A stretch of 24,935 nt of DNA from Rachicladosporium sp. CCFEE 5018 (taxonomy: Eukaryota; Ascomycota; Dothideomycetes; Cladosporiales; Cladosporiaceae), in NCBI GenBank assembly GCA_002077045.2, contig KZ111143.1, positions 1,007,449 through 1,032,383 of the forward strand, written 5' to 3'. Below are positions 1-8,093 of this stretch, piece after piece (within the stretch, counting starts at the first letter, position 1; each line of letters starts with the position of its first letter). Below the pieces are notes generated by a model that saw nothing but the letters and a program-made list of their open reading frames with translations, had not been told where the DNA came from and did no database searches. The position numbers were made by a program, and so were the translations under genes.

Positions 1-650
1 CGGAATAGTCCTCCAAGTGTCTTCCAGGCTGACTTGGACTTCTTCAATTGCGGCTTCTGTGGTGCCTCTCCCATGACGTCCCAAGCTTGTGCATAGTCGG
101 GTAGAGCCTGTGGCACGGCCTTGCGTTTCGGCAAAGCATCGACAGTATGTGACCGCTGCCACTGAGGTGGGGCAGCTGTCGGCGAGCCTAGAGCAACGCC
201 AATGGGCGCTGTCATCTTCTCAGGCACAAGAGGGGAAGACTCTGCCTGGAACGTCCCACTCTTCCTCGGTAGTCGCGGTGACGGCGTAGGGAAGCGGAAG
301 GTATCAGCGCCAGCTCGAACATCCATAGTCTCTACGGGTAGGCGAAGCGATTGAGGGAGATCAGGCAGGTCAGTAGCCTGCGGTCGGACGAAGCTTGGCC
401 TCGAGTCAGCCGTATTCGGACGTGGTCGGGTTTCCAGCGCGCCCGTTGTCTTCGAGCGGGATGTTACTGCAGGTCTTTCGAATGCCTCAGCGACAGCGAT
501 GTGTGAGATCGAAGCACGCTTTGACGCCTTACGCCTGAGCTTCGCAGAAGTTGACACTGGCTGCGAGCTTCTAGCTTCTTTGACGTCGGAGTTCTCCACT
601 TCAATAACCCTCTTCGATTTCGAGCGAGCCAGCATCTTCAGTCCGGCCAT
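1..650 (-). CDS. Partial unknown protein, N-terminal 216 residues
   Basis: Reading leftwards from an ATG at 650, the frame is open to the window edge (216 complete codons, no stop), so the 3' part of the gene lies outside. The protein begins MAGLKMLARSKSKRV and is basic and rich in Ser, Pro, Arg and Lys, with no membrane segment or signal peptide. It looks disordered with short basic patches, for example KPQLKKSKSAWKTLGGLF just before the edge. That long uninterrupted frame with fungal-like composition is the main evidence that it is real. I do not recognise the family; such Ser/Pro-rich proteins ending in a Trp-Lys-x-Leu-Gly-Gly-Leu-Phe patch may be fungus-specific. A TATA-like TATAA (669-673 on this strand) lies only about 20 bp before the ATG, which is too close for a classical promoter unless a downstream ATG is used. 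Confidence 0.6.
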   Translation of the reverse strand, partial: MAGLKMLARSKSKRVIEVENSDVKEARSSQPVSTSAKLRRKASKRASISHIAVAEAFERPAVTSRSKTTGALETRPRPNTADSRPSFVRPQATDLPDLPQSLRLPVETMDVRAGADTFRFPTPSPRLPRKSGTFQAESSPLVPEKMTAPIGVALGSPTAAPPQWQRSHTVDALPKRKAVPQALPDYAQAWDVMGEAPQKPQLKKSKSAWKTLGGLF

Positions 651-1782
651 GATGATGTGCAGCACTCCTTATATGCAATCGCGAGGTTCACGACCCGCGC
701 GAGCCTTACATGAGCGAGCTGTAGTAGCGGTATGCACCACGAGAAGCCAGACAGTGCGGGAGAATATCAATATAGTGCCGTGAGATTGATGTGGCGCTCG
801 GCTCGTCTACTTGAATGGCCACGCCGGGCAATCGGGATGAATGTCGCGTGTCGTGAAAGATAGACAAATATGCGAAGGAGTGAACGACACGGCCGAGCGT
901 GTCGGATGCAGAGTGCTCACGCGCAGCGTCAGCTAACACGACTGTACGGTGTGGAAGCAAGCCTGGTCGCAGAAGATGAAAGGATGCGCTCAAGCGCTGC
1001 GTCAGCAATCCCCTCCGGCGGGACCTGTGGCTAGGGTGCAGGGTTAGACACGAGGACTATGCTCGACTTGCAGATGGATTTCTAGATCCTGCGATGGCGT
1101 GTGATGGGCTCGAGCGTAGGTGAAAGCAAGAACGAACACCTACCTTCGCACAGCATCAATACCACCCGACTTACCTTGTGCTAGCCAGCCAGATGTCAAG
1201 CCTCCATCGCACAAGCTGCCACCATCCGCGCGGTCCAGCCCACCGCCATCTCACGGCATGTGCAGGGCGACAAATGATCGCCAGCCAGCATCAGGCGGGC
1301 ACGCACATCAATTCGTTGTTTCGTGATGATCCGCTGGCCGGGTGGTGATTAGTTCAATCTCAGGTGTGCAGTCACTCCAGCCAGTTACAAGCAAGACTGG
1401 GGTTTATTAGCGCGTTTGGGAATGAGTAGGGTTGGACCACCGAGCGGCGCGAACCCTGACAAGTCTGGGTACTGCGCACGTGATCATCTGGTGAAGGCAA
1501 TGTCGTGGTGAGGATATCCCAGATCTAGACGAAAGACACTGTGATGACATCGTCGGCGAAGGTATAGCGTCGTTGCTCGGCCGGCGAGAACACGCCGTAC
1601 TCGAACGCGTGTTGATCAAATTGCGCGTACGCCGAAACGACCGCATCTGCAATTGGGGAGCATACCTTATGTCAATACGCGCATGCATATGCGTTCTGAG
1701 GACGCAGTATGTCCCAGTTCAACTTGCAGCAAGGGCTGCGCGAACTGAGAAGAAAATCGCGATCCATGTGATCATGTGGACA

Positions 1783-1839
1783 AGTGAGGAGGACAGATAG
1801 CACATGCTGCTTCTGATGCACTCTGGAGTGAGGAGGACA
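1783..1839. repeat. 13-bp direct repeat AGTGAGGAGGACA
   Basis: Exact copies of AGTGAGGAGGACA lie at 1783-1795 and 1827-1839, 44 bp apart start to start, about 280-340 bp upstream of the YIP1 ATG. It could be a paired transcription-factor site or a chance or local duplication. Confidence 0.4.
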
Positions 1840-1922
1840 CCTTGGCTGTCAGGTTACTAGCACCGGCTGTACCCATCCAATTAGTGACGATCTCTGTTGA
1901 ATTGCACCTGCTCACTGTAGAG

Positions 1923-1977
1923 ACAGCTGTAAAACAGCAAACATTATATTAAAAGTGCGATTTGGAAATACAGCTGT
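1923..1977. promoter_or_regulatory. Paired ACAGCTGT palindromes upstream of YIP1
   Basis: The perfect octamer palindrome ACAGCTGT (CAGCTG E-box core) occurs at 1923-1930 and 1970-1977, on either side of an AT-rich TTATATTAAAA segment and 140-200 bp upstream of the YIP1 start. The E-box core is a known bHLH binding shape. Use as a real site here is inferred only. Confidence 0.35.
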
Positions 1978-2119
1978 CACGATTCGCCATTAAGCTTGAT
2001 TACAGTCATTTCATACAGCCTGATCAGTGAGGCCCAAGATCTGTCCCACTGCCTTCGATTGCACGGTTTAGAAACCGACTGTCCTCTTCTTCTGATCACG
2101 ACTACGCTCGATTCCCACT

Positions 2120-3157
2120 ATGGCGAACTACGGCTACCAACCTCCCGACCCCAATCATCCTCCCTACAATACCGCTCAAAATAATCTCAACTTCTACCAA
2201 TCCTCATATCCTCAAAATCCAGTCTCAGGCCATAGCACACCTTTCCAGGCTCAGTACCCCAACTCAGCACAATCACAGTCCTATCCTTCGTCGGGCTACG
2301 CTTCCTCGTCAGCGAACTACGGCTTCGGAGCTTTTCCTGGGCAGGCAGGGGTCAGTGGACAGATGGGTACTGGGCAGGGAGGGCTGAGAACGGGATGGCT
2401 GGCGGCATTTGGCACAGAGGGATATGAGGGAGAACCGCCGCTATTGGAGGAGCTGGGGGTGAACTTCGTGCACATACAGACGAAGGTGAGTAAAGTACGA
2501 ATGCGAGGAAAGGTGGTATACTGACTCGGGCGTAGACGCTCACAGTCCTTAATCCTGTGGCACGCATGGACCAACACATTATGGACGATGCAGATTTGGC
2601 AGGACCGTTCTTGTTCTGCGTGCTCTTCGGCACGTTCCTGTTGCTTGTACGTATGATCTCTTGACTATGAAGGGGACCTCACTGACGTCCTGCAGTCCGG
2701 CAAACTTTGGTTCGGTTATGTCTGCGGGCTTGCAGTCCTTGGAGCCCTCGCCCTAAACCTCATCTTCTCGATGATGTCTCCACCCCTGTCACGAGACGAG
2801 ATGAGCCAAGCGCAAGACGCTCACAGCAGTGCGTACGGCTCTGCACAGCTCTCGTCAACCCTCACGATCGGCCGCTCCTCATCAGTACTCGGGTACTGTC
2901 TCCTTCCACTGGTGTTTGCATCGCTGATTGGAGTGGTATTACCACTAGACTCGCTCGCAGGATATGTGATCGTCAGTCTAGCGATCTCGTGGTGTACATA
3001 CTCGAGCTCGGGCATGTTCTGCACCGTCGGCCGCATGACAGACATGCGAGGCTTGGTGGCATACCCCCTAGCACTATTCTACGTCGGCTTCGGCATAATG
3101 GCGATCTTCAGCAGTCGCGGGACCGGGAGGCTAGAAGCCATGAAAGCCACTCCATAG
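2120..3157 (+). CDS. YIP1: Yip1-family ER/Golgi membrane protein
   Basis: Exons 2120-2485, 2536-2646 and 2696-3157 give a 312-aa protein; introns of 50 and 49 nt have GTGAGT and GTACGT donors and CTGAC branch sites. The first ~110 residues are Tyr/Pro/Ser/Gln-rich and cytosolic. The family hallmark PPLLEELGVNF follows at about residues 106-116, then DLAGPFLFCVLFGTFLLL (first membrane segment, spanning the exon 2 end) and about four more hydrophobic segments (roughly 164-186, 222-244, 246-263, 279-298). Yip1 binds Ypt/Rab GTPases and Yif1 and is needed for COPII vesicle formation and ER-to-Golgi traffic. The loop between segments 2 and 3 (about 188-220) is a long hydrophilic Ser/Ala/Gln insertion compared with the yeast and human proteins as I know them. 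The gene is convergent with HRI1, leaving 11 bp between stop codons. Confidence 0.93.
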
Positions 3158-3168
3158 CAGCCTTGTCG

Positions 3169-3912
3169 CTACAAACCAAGCACAACAGCCTCCTCGCACA
3201 TCCATTCCACGCCTGAACCCTCGAGCTCCCGATCTTTCTTGAACGTCCCGCCAGACTGCAACACCTTGATGACGTCTTCACAGGGCAGGTGCAAATCTCC
3301 TGTTTGCGCAACACGCTGCCAATGGCCTCTCGTGCCCCTCTCCCATCTCTCAGCCGCGACGCGGTCGCCCTCCCGAAGCAGCGCCTGCATGTACCCCCCT
3401 AGCACAATCACCACACCGCGCACTTCCTTGGCCGAGTCCTCAGCTCTGAACAGAAAGCTCAGCTTCTCCCCTCGATCATTAGTCGCCTTGAGATCCACAT
3501 CCTTCCACCCCTCCACATACTTCCTTGACTCCCCAGTCACGGGATCAGTAGAAGAGCCTTTCTCCAAAACCACACCGTCGGCGTTTGGCGGCAGCATCAA
3601 GCCAACATCCTGCTCAGACTGCGGATTCTTAGTCGTAGAAGACACCCAATGATGCCAAGTAGACTCGTAGCTTCCGGTAATGGCTTCGTCGCCTAGTGTG
3701 GAGATTGTCTGGTGGCCGGCGAAACCCCAGCTAAGATCTTTCAGGACTGGCGGTGATGCGGTGGGAGTTGAGGCTGGGGACTGAGCTTTGGCAAATCTAA
3801 GGTCAATGAATTGACGGGAGTTGAGCGTGAGGACTACGGTGGAAGTTGGTTCAGAGGGCGGAGCTGGCGGGTACTGGAGCAATGTGCGGACTGAGATGTT
3901 GGAGTTATCCAT
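3169..3912 (-). CDS. HRI1: HRI1 family protein
   Basis: A single uninterrupted frame of 247 aa starts at ATG 3912 (context CCAAG-ATG). It matches the fungal Hri1 family by length and by conserved blocks: LSWGFAGHQTI at about 60-70, STWHHWV at about 84-90, EGWKDVD at 134-140 and the hydrophobic GVVIVLGGYMQALL at 166-179, which corresponds to GLVIVIGRWIQGFL of yeast Hri1. Yeast Hri1 is a soluble two-domain beta-barrel-like protein that interacts with the casein kinase Hrr25; its biochemical role is poorly defined. No signal peptide or membrane span is visible. It ends 11 bp from the YIP1 stop on the opposite strand, so the 3' UTRs probably overlap. Confidence 0.85.
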   Translation of the reverse strand: MDNSNISVRTLLQYPPAPPSEPTSTVVLTLNSRQFIDLRFAKAQSPASTPTASPPVLKDLSWGFAGHQTISTLGDEAITGSYESTWHHWVSSTTKNPQSEQDVGLMLPPNADGVVLEKGSSTDPVTGESRKYVEGWKDVDLKATNDRGEKLSFLFRAEDSAKEVRGVVIVLGGYMQALLREGDRVAAERWERGTRGHWQRVAQTGDLHLPCEDVIKVLQSGGTFKKDRELEGSGVEWMCEEAVVLGL

Positions 3913-4369
3913 CTTGGATGATTCGGTCGTTCAGCTGCTCGATTGGGACCTCAGTATTGAAGGTATCTATGGTGTCCTGGACGCTTTGATAGTCGGACGA
4001 TGAAGTATCGAAGTGGAGCCGATCTGGATTGCCAAGACTCCCTTCCTCCGAAAGCCTTCCTCCTATTCCTAAACCTTTCTTTCCTAATTATCGGCGCCGC
4101 TGTAACAGTATATCATCATCCAATACCCCAAGGCAAGTTGAATCACGATATTTGGCATTCTCTAGAGCACGGAATGTGGTGCAACACTGACAAGGGCGCA
4201 CTGTTCGCACCGCAAGAGCGTGCAACCTGTTGAAGGAGTGGACATCTCATCACTGCTGCCAAATCTCATGAACAATCAGACCTCCCTCGAGGTCAATAAG
4301 ATGGCGAACATAGTAGCGGAAGCCACCGACAAAGTTGATGACGCAACTTATAATGGTGCAATCGTTTGC

Positions 4370-4416
4370 TGAGGACACCCTTTAGTGTTGAGGACACATC
4401 GAAAGAAAGCGTCCTC
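4370..4416. promoter_or_regulatory. Cluster of GAGGAC / GTCCTC motifs
   Basis: TGAGGACAC occurs at 4370-4378 and again at 4389-4397 (19-bp spacing), and the reverse-complement core GTCCTC at 4411-4416. All lie within 50 bp and just upstream of the TATA box of the secreted-protein gene. One further GTCCTC lies at 6436-6441, upstream of the paralogue. Spacing and position suggest a transcription-factor site; no factor can be named. Confidence 0.35.
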
Positions 4417-4433
4417 GAAATGCCCGTAAGTCA

Positions 4434-4440
4434 TATATAT
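4434..4440 (+). promoter_or_regulatory. TATA box of the first secreted-protein gene
   Basis: TATATAT within CATATATATGAG lies about 155 bp upstream of the ATG at 4593. That is compatible with transcription starting near 4465-4475 and a roughly 120-nt A/C-rich 5' leader. A clear TATA box is not seen at most other genes in the window. Confidence 0.45.
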
Positions 4441-4592
4441 GAGCGATGTGCGCTGTGAGTCCGCAAGGTCCTTTCATGCTCTCTATGCTTTCTCTATCAC
4501 GCACAGAACGATCCTCTTACAGCAACAAGGCAATTCCCTCACCACAACAAAGCAACCACTTTACAATACACAAAGCAAGACCAGCCGCCAAC

Positions 4593-5582
4593 ATGAAGTG
4601 CTTCGCAACAGTCCCACTGTTGATCATGGGGTTGGCTGCTACTTTAGTCAAGGGCGGGCACCATACATCTACGAGTCAGTGTGTCAATCATCCCGCTCCG
4701 ACGGCAGTACCGGTAAGTGCAGTCAGCTTTTGCGGAAACAATACATCGCGACTAACAGTGGACAGCCACGACCGAAGGGAGGCTGCTTCTATCGCAAACT
4801 ACACAAGAAGGACTGGGAAGCACCACCCGACGCCGGAGACACTGTGCGATGGTGGTGGCATATCGTCGGGAACGAGCTTTGGTATGTCCGCATACTGCCC
4901 TTGATGCAGATCCGTGATCATCGACATGCTGATACCCGTCAGGCGCGTCTTCAAGAATGATCCGAACTATCAGATCGCCATACGCTTGCAGGAAGAGCTA
5001 GCCAAGTGCACGCCGTTCGCAGGTTTCCAGTCAAGTGCCATAGTAAGTCCTAGCAATGCCTACTTCCCGCCCCGATAGTGGCATCTACTGACGAACCGAC
5101 AGGCGGAACACTGGGGCGCTAGCAAGCAATACAGCGATGTAATCTGGAACGCCACTTTCTTCACAGAGCATCACGACTCCGACGACGCCTCAGAGAAAAA
5201 GTGCATCAGCAGGGTGCTTTCGGGCTTGCTCCATGGAGAAATGAAGACCAAACCCTGCGAAGGCATATCAGACGAGAAACTCCTCAAATGCTACGAAATT
5301 GATCCAGAAGACGGCTTGCTCAGGGTGAAGAAAGAGTATCGGCATGGTAGCAAGGGAAACCAGTGCAATGCTGGGTTCAGCATGACTTGTGGCAAGAAGC
5401 GACTGCAAGACCCTCTCCTTACGCAGCACGCGGGCATAGAGTGTGAGCACGCGCACGGCCTTACTTTGGAGCAGATTCGCGACCACAACCATGTATACGA
5501 GACGACTGTGGTGCCGGATCCTTGCCCTTCGACTGCTGCGCCTAGACCCACTGGCTTTGTCACGATGGTAAAGGGGAAGTGA
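4593..5582 (+). CDS. Secreted cysteine-rich protein A (unknown family)
   Basis: Exons 4593-4712, 4766-4881, 4943-5042 and 5103-5582 give 271 aa; introns are 53, 61 and 60 nt with GTAAGT/GTATGT donors and CTAAC/CTGAC-like branch sites. Residues 1-20 form a signal peptide (MKCFATVPLLIMGLAATLVK, cleavage expected near residue 20-22). The predicted mature part has ten cysteines, the sequon N-A-T, and a C-terminal block with HGLTLEQI, HNHVYETT and DPCP. No transmembrane span or GPI-type tail is visible. It is a divergent paralogue of the gene at 6700-7867: intron positions and phases (0, 2, 0) are the same, and the second intron splits a TGG codon in both. I do not recognise the family. A secreted, disulfide-stabilised fungal protein could act in host or microbe interaction or in the cell wall, but nothing here proves that. 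Confidence 0.82.
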
Positions 5583-6699
5583 TGATGAGTGAGGGATCGG
5601 TTTTGAGGGATGATGAAGTGAGCAGCTCGGCAATGAGTGCTAGCAGGGTGATGCGTGGTTGGTAGGGCTGAAAGGCAGCCGCGTCTGTGACGAGCCTGCG
5701 GAGTGACGAGGCGTGCGGTCAGATTGGTACTCAGTACTGCGAACATGAGACAAAGGCGCAATATACGAGAGCAAGTCGAGCTCATACAAGGAGATGAATA
5801 GAACATCTTCCACTTGCTGAAGCGTTTCCCGATCATCTCATATATCCTCCGCGACCCTTGTCGCCTGACGTGAAACCGGCCTTGGCATTTTGTCACCTCA
5901 TCATTCCGTCCAAACCCCATCGACATACCCACAGATCTCACTTCCACGATGAACGCACGATGGTTCAGAACGCCGTTGAAAATGAGCGCAGTACGAACAG
6001 CGGTACTCCTGGGCCCTTTCATTCGCTCCTGAGCAACACCACGCGAACACGTCCGCGGTAACCAAAGTGTTGATGAGAAAGAATCGCATTGCTGCGTTGG
6101 CTACGCACGCCGTGGATTAGATCAAGCAGCAAAGACGACGTAACATCACTGCGCTACCTGATGTAAGGTAGTGTTACGAGGGCCATGCGCTTCTCAGAAG
6201 CTGCCCGATCGTATTGCGATGTTCACGAGTGCATTCACTCTGATGCACTCAGCAGAACGCACACCAGAGTACGCCCGCAACGATCCCCACCTCTCGCTAG
6301 CATGATCATACTGCTAGGTGAACCGACCAATTGTGGAAGCTTATTTCGACTCGACGCCGGCATGTCTATTGCTGCATGTTATGGGCGTGACAGCTCTGCA
6401 TCTTAAAAGCTAAATGCACACTACATCTGCCTGATGTCCTCGCGTCTACTGCACTCAAGATGACCAGCAAGCTAGCTTAATCCTGCGCAGAACCTCTTCG
6501 ACGTGACCTTTGATCGAGCATGATAAGGAGAGCTAATTGCAGCAGCTCACCTAGCTCTCTCTCCAATGTACGTATATTACGACCGCCATTTCCTCCTTCA
6601 TTTCCTACTTCTCATCAACAATCTTTCACCATACTACTGTCAGCTCTTCGATACTACAATCCTTTCAGTCTCACCGAACACAGATCTCCAAGCGTCATC
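5583..6699. other. Intergenic between the two secreted-protein paralogues
   Basis: This 1.1-kb stretch has no acceptable coding frame and no visible remnant of a third paralogue, judged by searching by eye for the C-terminal signature. It contains a bulged inverted repeat (6139-6178), one GTCCTC motif (6436-6441) and a pyrimidine-rich leader (about 6580-6690) before the ATG at 6700. No clear TATA box is seen; TATATTA-like sequence at about 6570 is the nearest candidate. Confidence 0.5.
6139..6178. repeat. Bulged inverted repeat
   Basis: CGTAACA (6139-6145) plus CTACC (6154-6158) pair with GGTAG (6167-6171) plus TGTTACG (6172-6178). This gives 12 bp of complementarity with an 8-nt bulge on the left arm and an 8-nt loop. 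It lies between the paralogues with no gene nearby. Confidence 0.4.
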
Positions 6700-7867
6700 A
6701 TGAAGTGGGCTACGTTGTTGACGGTCTTCTTCTCGCTCTCCGTCAGTCTTGTGAACGGCAAGAAGCACAAGTCAACCTCTACATGTGTCTACCACATGCC
6801 TACGGCCGTACCGGTAAGCTTTTGCTGTGCAAGCGACTTTCATAGAAACTTCCAGCTGATCTTCCGCAGCCCCATCCCAAAGCCTACTGCCAATACCGCA
6901 AGATGTCGGACGACAAGTCGTATGTGCGGAACGTGACCGAGATCCCGGACAAAGCGGACGGTAAATATGGGTGGGTAGTGACTGGTAATGACCGGTGGTA
7001 CGTGTGAGAGCTCCCGTAGCTCGAGTGGACGATTGGCTGATTATTATGTTCAGGTCGCACGTGCCATGGTACATTGACGACGAAGACAAAGCGAGAAACC
7101 CAGAGGTGCCCGTCATCCATCTGCTGAAGGCTCTGGAGACATGTGGAAAGATCTCAGGGTATCATGTCAATCGCATCGTGAGTCTCTGTTCTCTCTCACA
7201 TATTCTAGTGGTCGACAGCCCACTAATAGACTCCCAGGTTGAGTATTACGGATTTGTGGCCGACAACAAGACTGGCATACTCCACCTGAACTCTTATGGT
7301 CAGCCTCTCACGCTGTACAACGACACGATGTTCCGCGCGAGCTTCTTCACGCCCCACGCGCAAAAGCACTCCGGCCAGATGAAGCACTGCATTTCCGACG
7401 TCCTGGGCGACATGATGCACCAAGGCATGTCGAGCGCAGAGTGCGGAGACGGCTGCCCCTCTGATCATCGCATCAGCAAATGCTGGAAGCTGGATGACAA
7501 GGGCAACATGGCCTTGAAGGGCATGGATGACAAGAACTACGTACTTGGTAAGATGAGTAGTACGGACGGCTGTAATACCGGCCCGCAGAAGTGCGTGGAT
7601 TGTATCATGGCGCGCTTGAAGGACCCACTGTGGCAGCAGCAGGAGGCTCTGCAATGTCACGCCGGGCATGGCATTACCTTCGAGCAGATGCAGGAGCACA
7701 ATCGAATCTACGAGACGACTCAGCTCCCAGACCCTTGCCCGGGTGCTACTGGGTACAAGCCGACGGATGCCGCGAGTCCCGACAACGGAGTGTGGATAGA
7801 TCCACCGTCGGGTCCGCGAAAGACTAAGCCTAGTGGTGGTGTAGTACAGACAACGATGATCGCTTGA
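6700..7867 (+). CDS. Secreted cysteine-rich protein B (paralogue of A)
   Basis: Exons 6700-6813, 6870-6997, 7054-7177 and 7238-7867 give 331 aa; introns are 56, 56 and 60 nt. Residues 1-20 (MKWATLLTVFFSLSVSLVNG) are a signal peptide. The mature part has twelve cysteines: the ten-cysteine framework of protein A plus two extra, around AECGDGC and QKCVDC. Sequons N-V-T and N-D-T are present; the second aligns with N-A-T of protein A. The C-terminal block reads HGITFEQM, HNRIYETT, PDPCP, followed by a longer Pro/Lys/Gly-rich tail than in A. Intron phases 0, 2, 0 match A exactly. The ORF is intact, so this is not an obvious pseudogene. It is convergent with the next gene (226 bp between stops). 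Function unknown; a fast-evolving extracellular protein pair is the plain reading. Confidence 0.84.
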
Positions 7868-8093
7868 GCTTGGCCCTTAGTGTTGAGATGGATGGGTGTG
7901 ATCAATGGGCTAGAGTACATGGTAGACGTTGTTGGTTGGTAGATTACATTAGAGATGGCAATTACATTTTTGATTGGCTTACTTGATTTAAAGTACTCAT
8001 TGCTGTATGTGCAAGACCGTTCTCATGACCAAACGCATCAGCATCAGTATGCTACAACCGCAGCACCTGTGTGCTCCCTCCCCGTCATATACC

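Larger units (their letters stand above)
651..2119. other. Intergenic, 1.5 kb, no gene supported
   Basis: Only short overlapping frames occur here (longest about 100 codons), without recognisable protein sequence or a convincing splice chain. The left side serves as upstream region of the partial gene. The right side becomes AT-richer at about 1940-1990 and holds likely YIP1 promoter elements: CCAAT at 1877-1881, two ACAGCTGT palindromes (1923-1930, 1970-1977) flanking a TATATTAAAA stretch, and a 13-bp direct repeat at 1783 and 1827. A non-coding RNA or a lineage-specific gene cannot be excluded. Confidence 0.5.
3913..4592. other. Intergenic between HRI1 and the first secreted-protein gene
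   Basis: This 680-bp divergent promoter region contains a 77-codon frame (4000-4233) with one hydrophobic stretch that I do not accept as a gene. Its right half holds the promoter of the secreted-protein gene: a GAGGAC-type motif cluster at 4370-4416, a TATA box at 4434-4440 and a CA-rich leader before the ATG at 4593. Confidence 0.5.

Noticed and set aside
706..1800. Several 60-100-codon frames on both strands in the left intergenic region
   Set aside because: They overlap one another on both strands, some lack a true ATG, and none has recognisable protein content or a plausible splice chain.
4000..4233. 77-codon + strand frame with a hydrophobic stretch between HRI1 and the secreted gene
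   Set aside because: It has no family features, no cleavable-signal layout (the hydrophobic part begins near residue 19 after charged sequence), and it sits in the expected promoter region. Most likely a chance frame.
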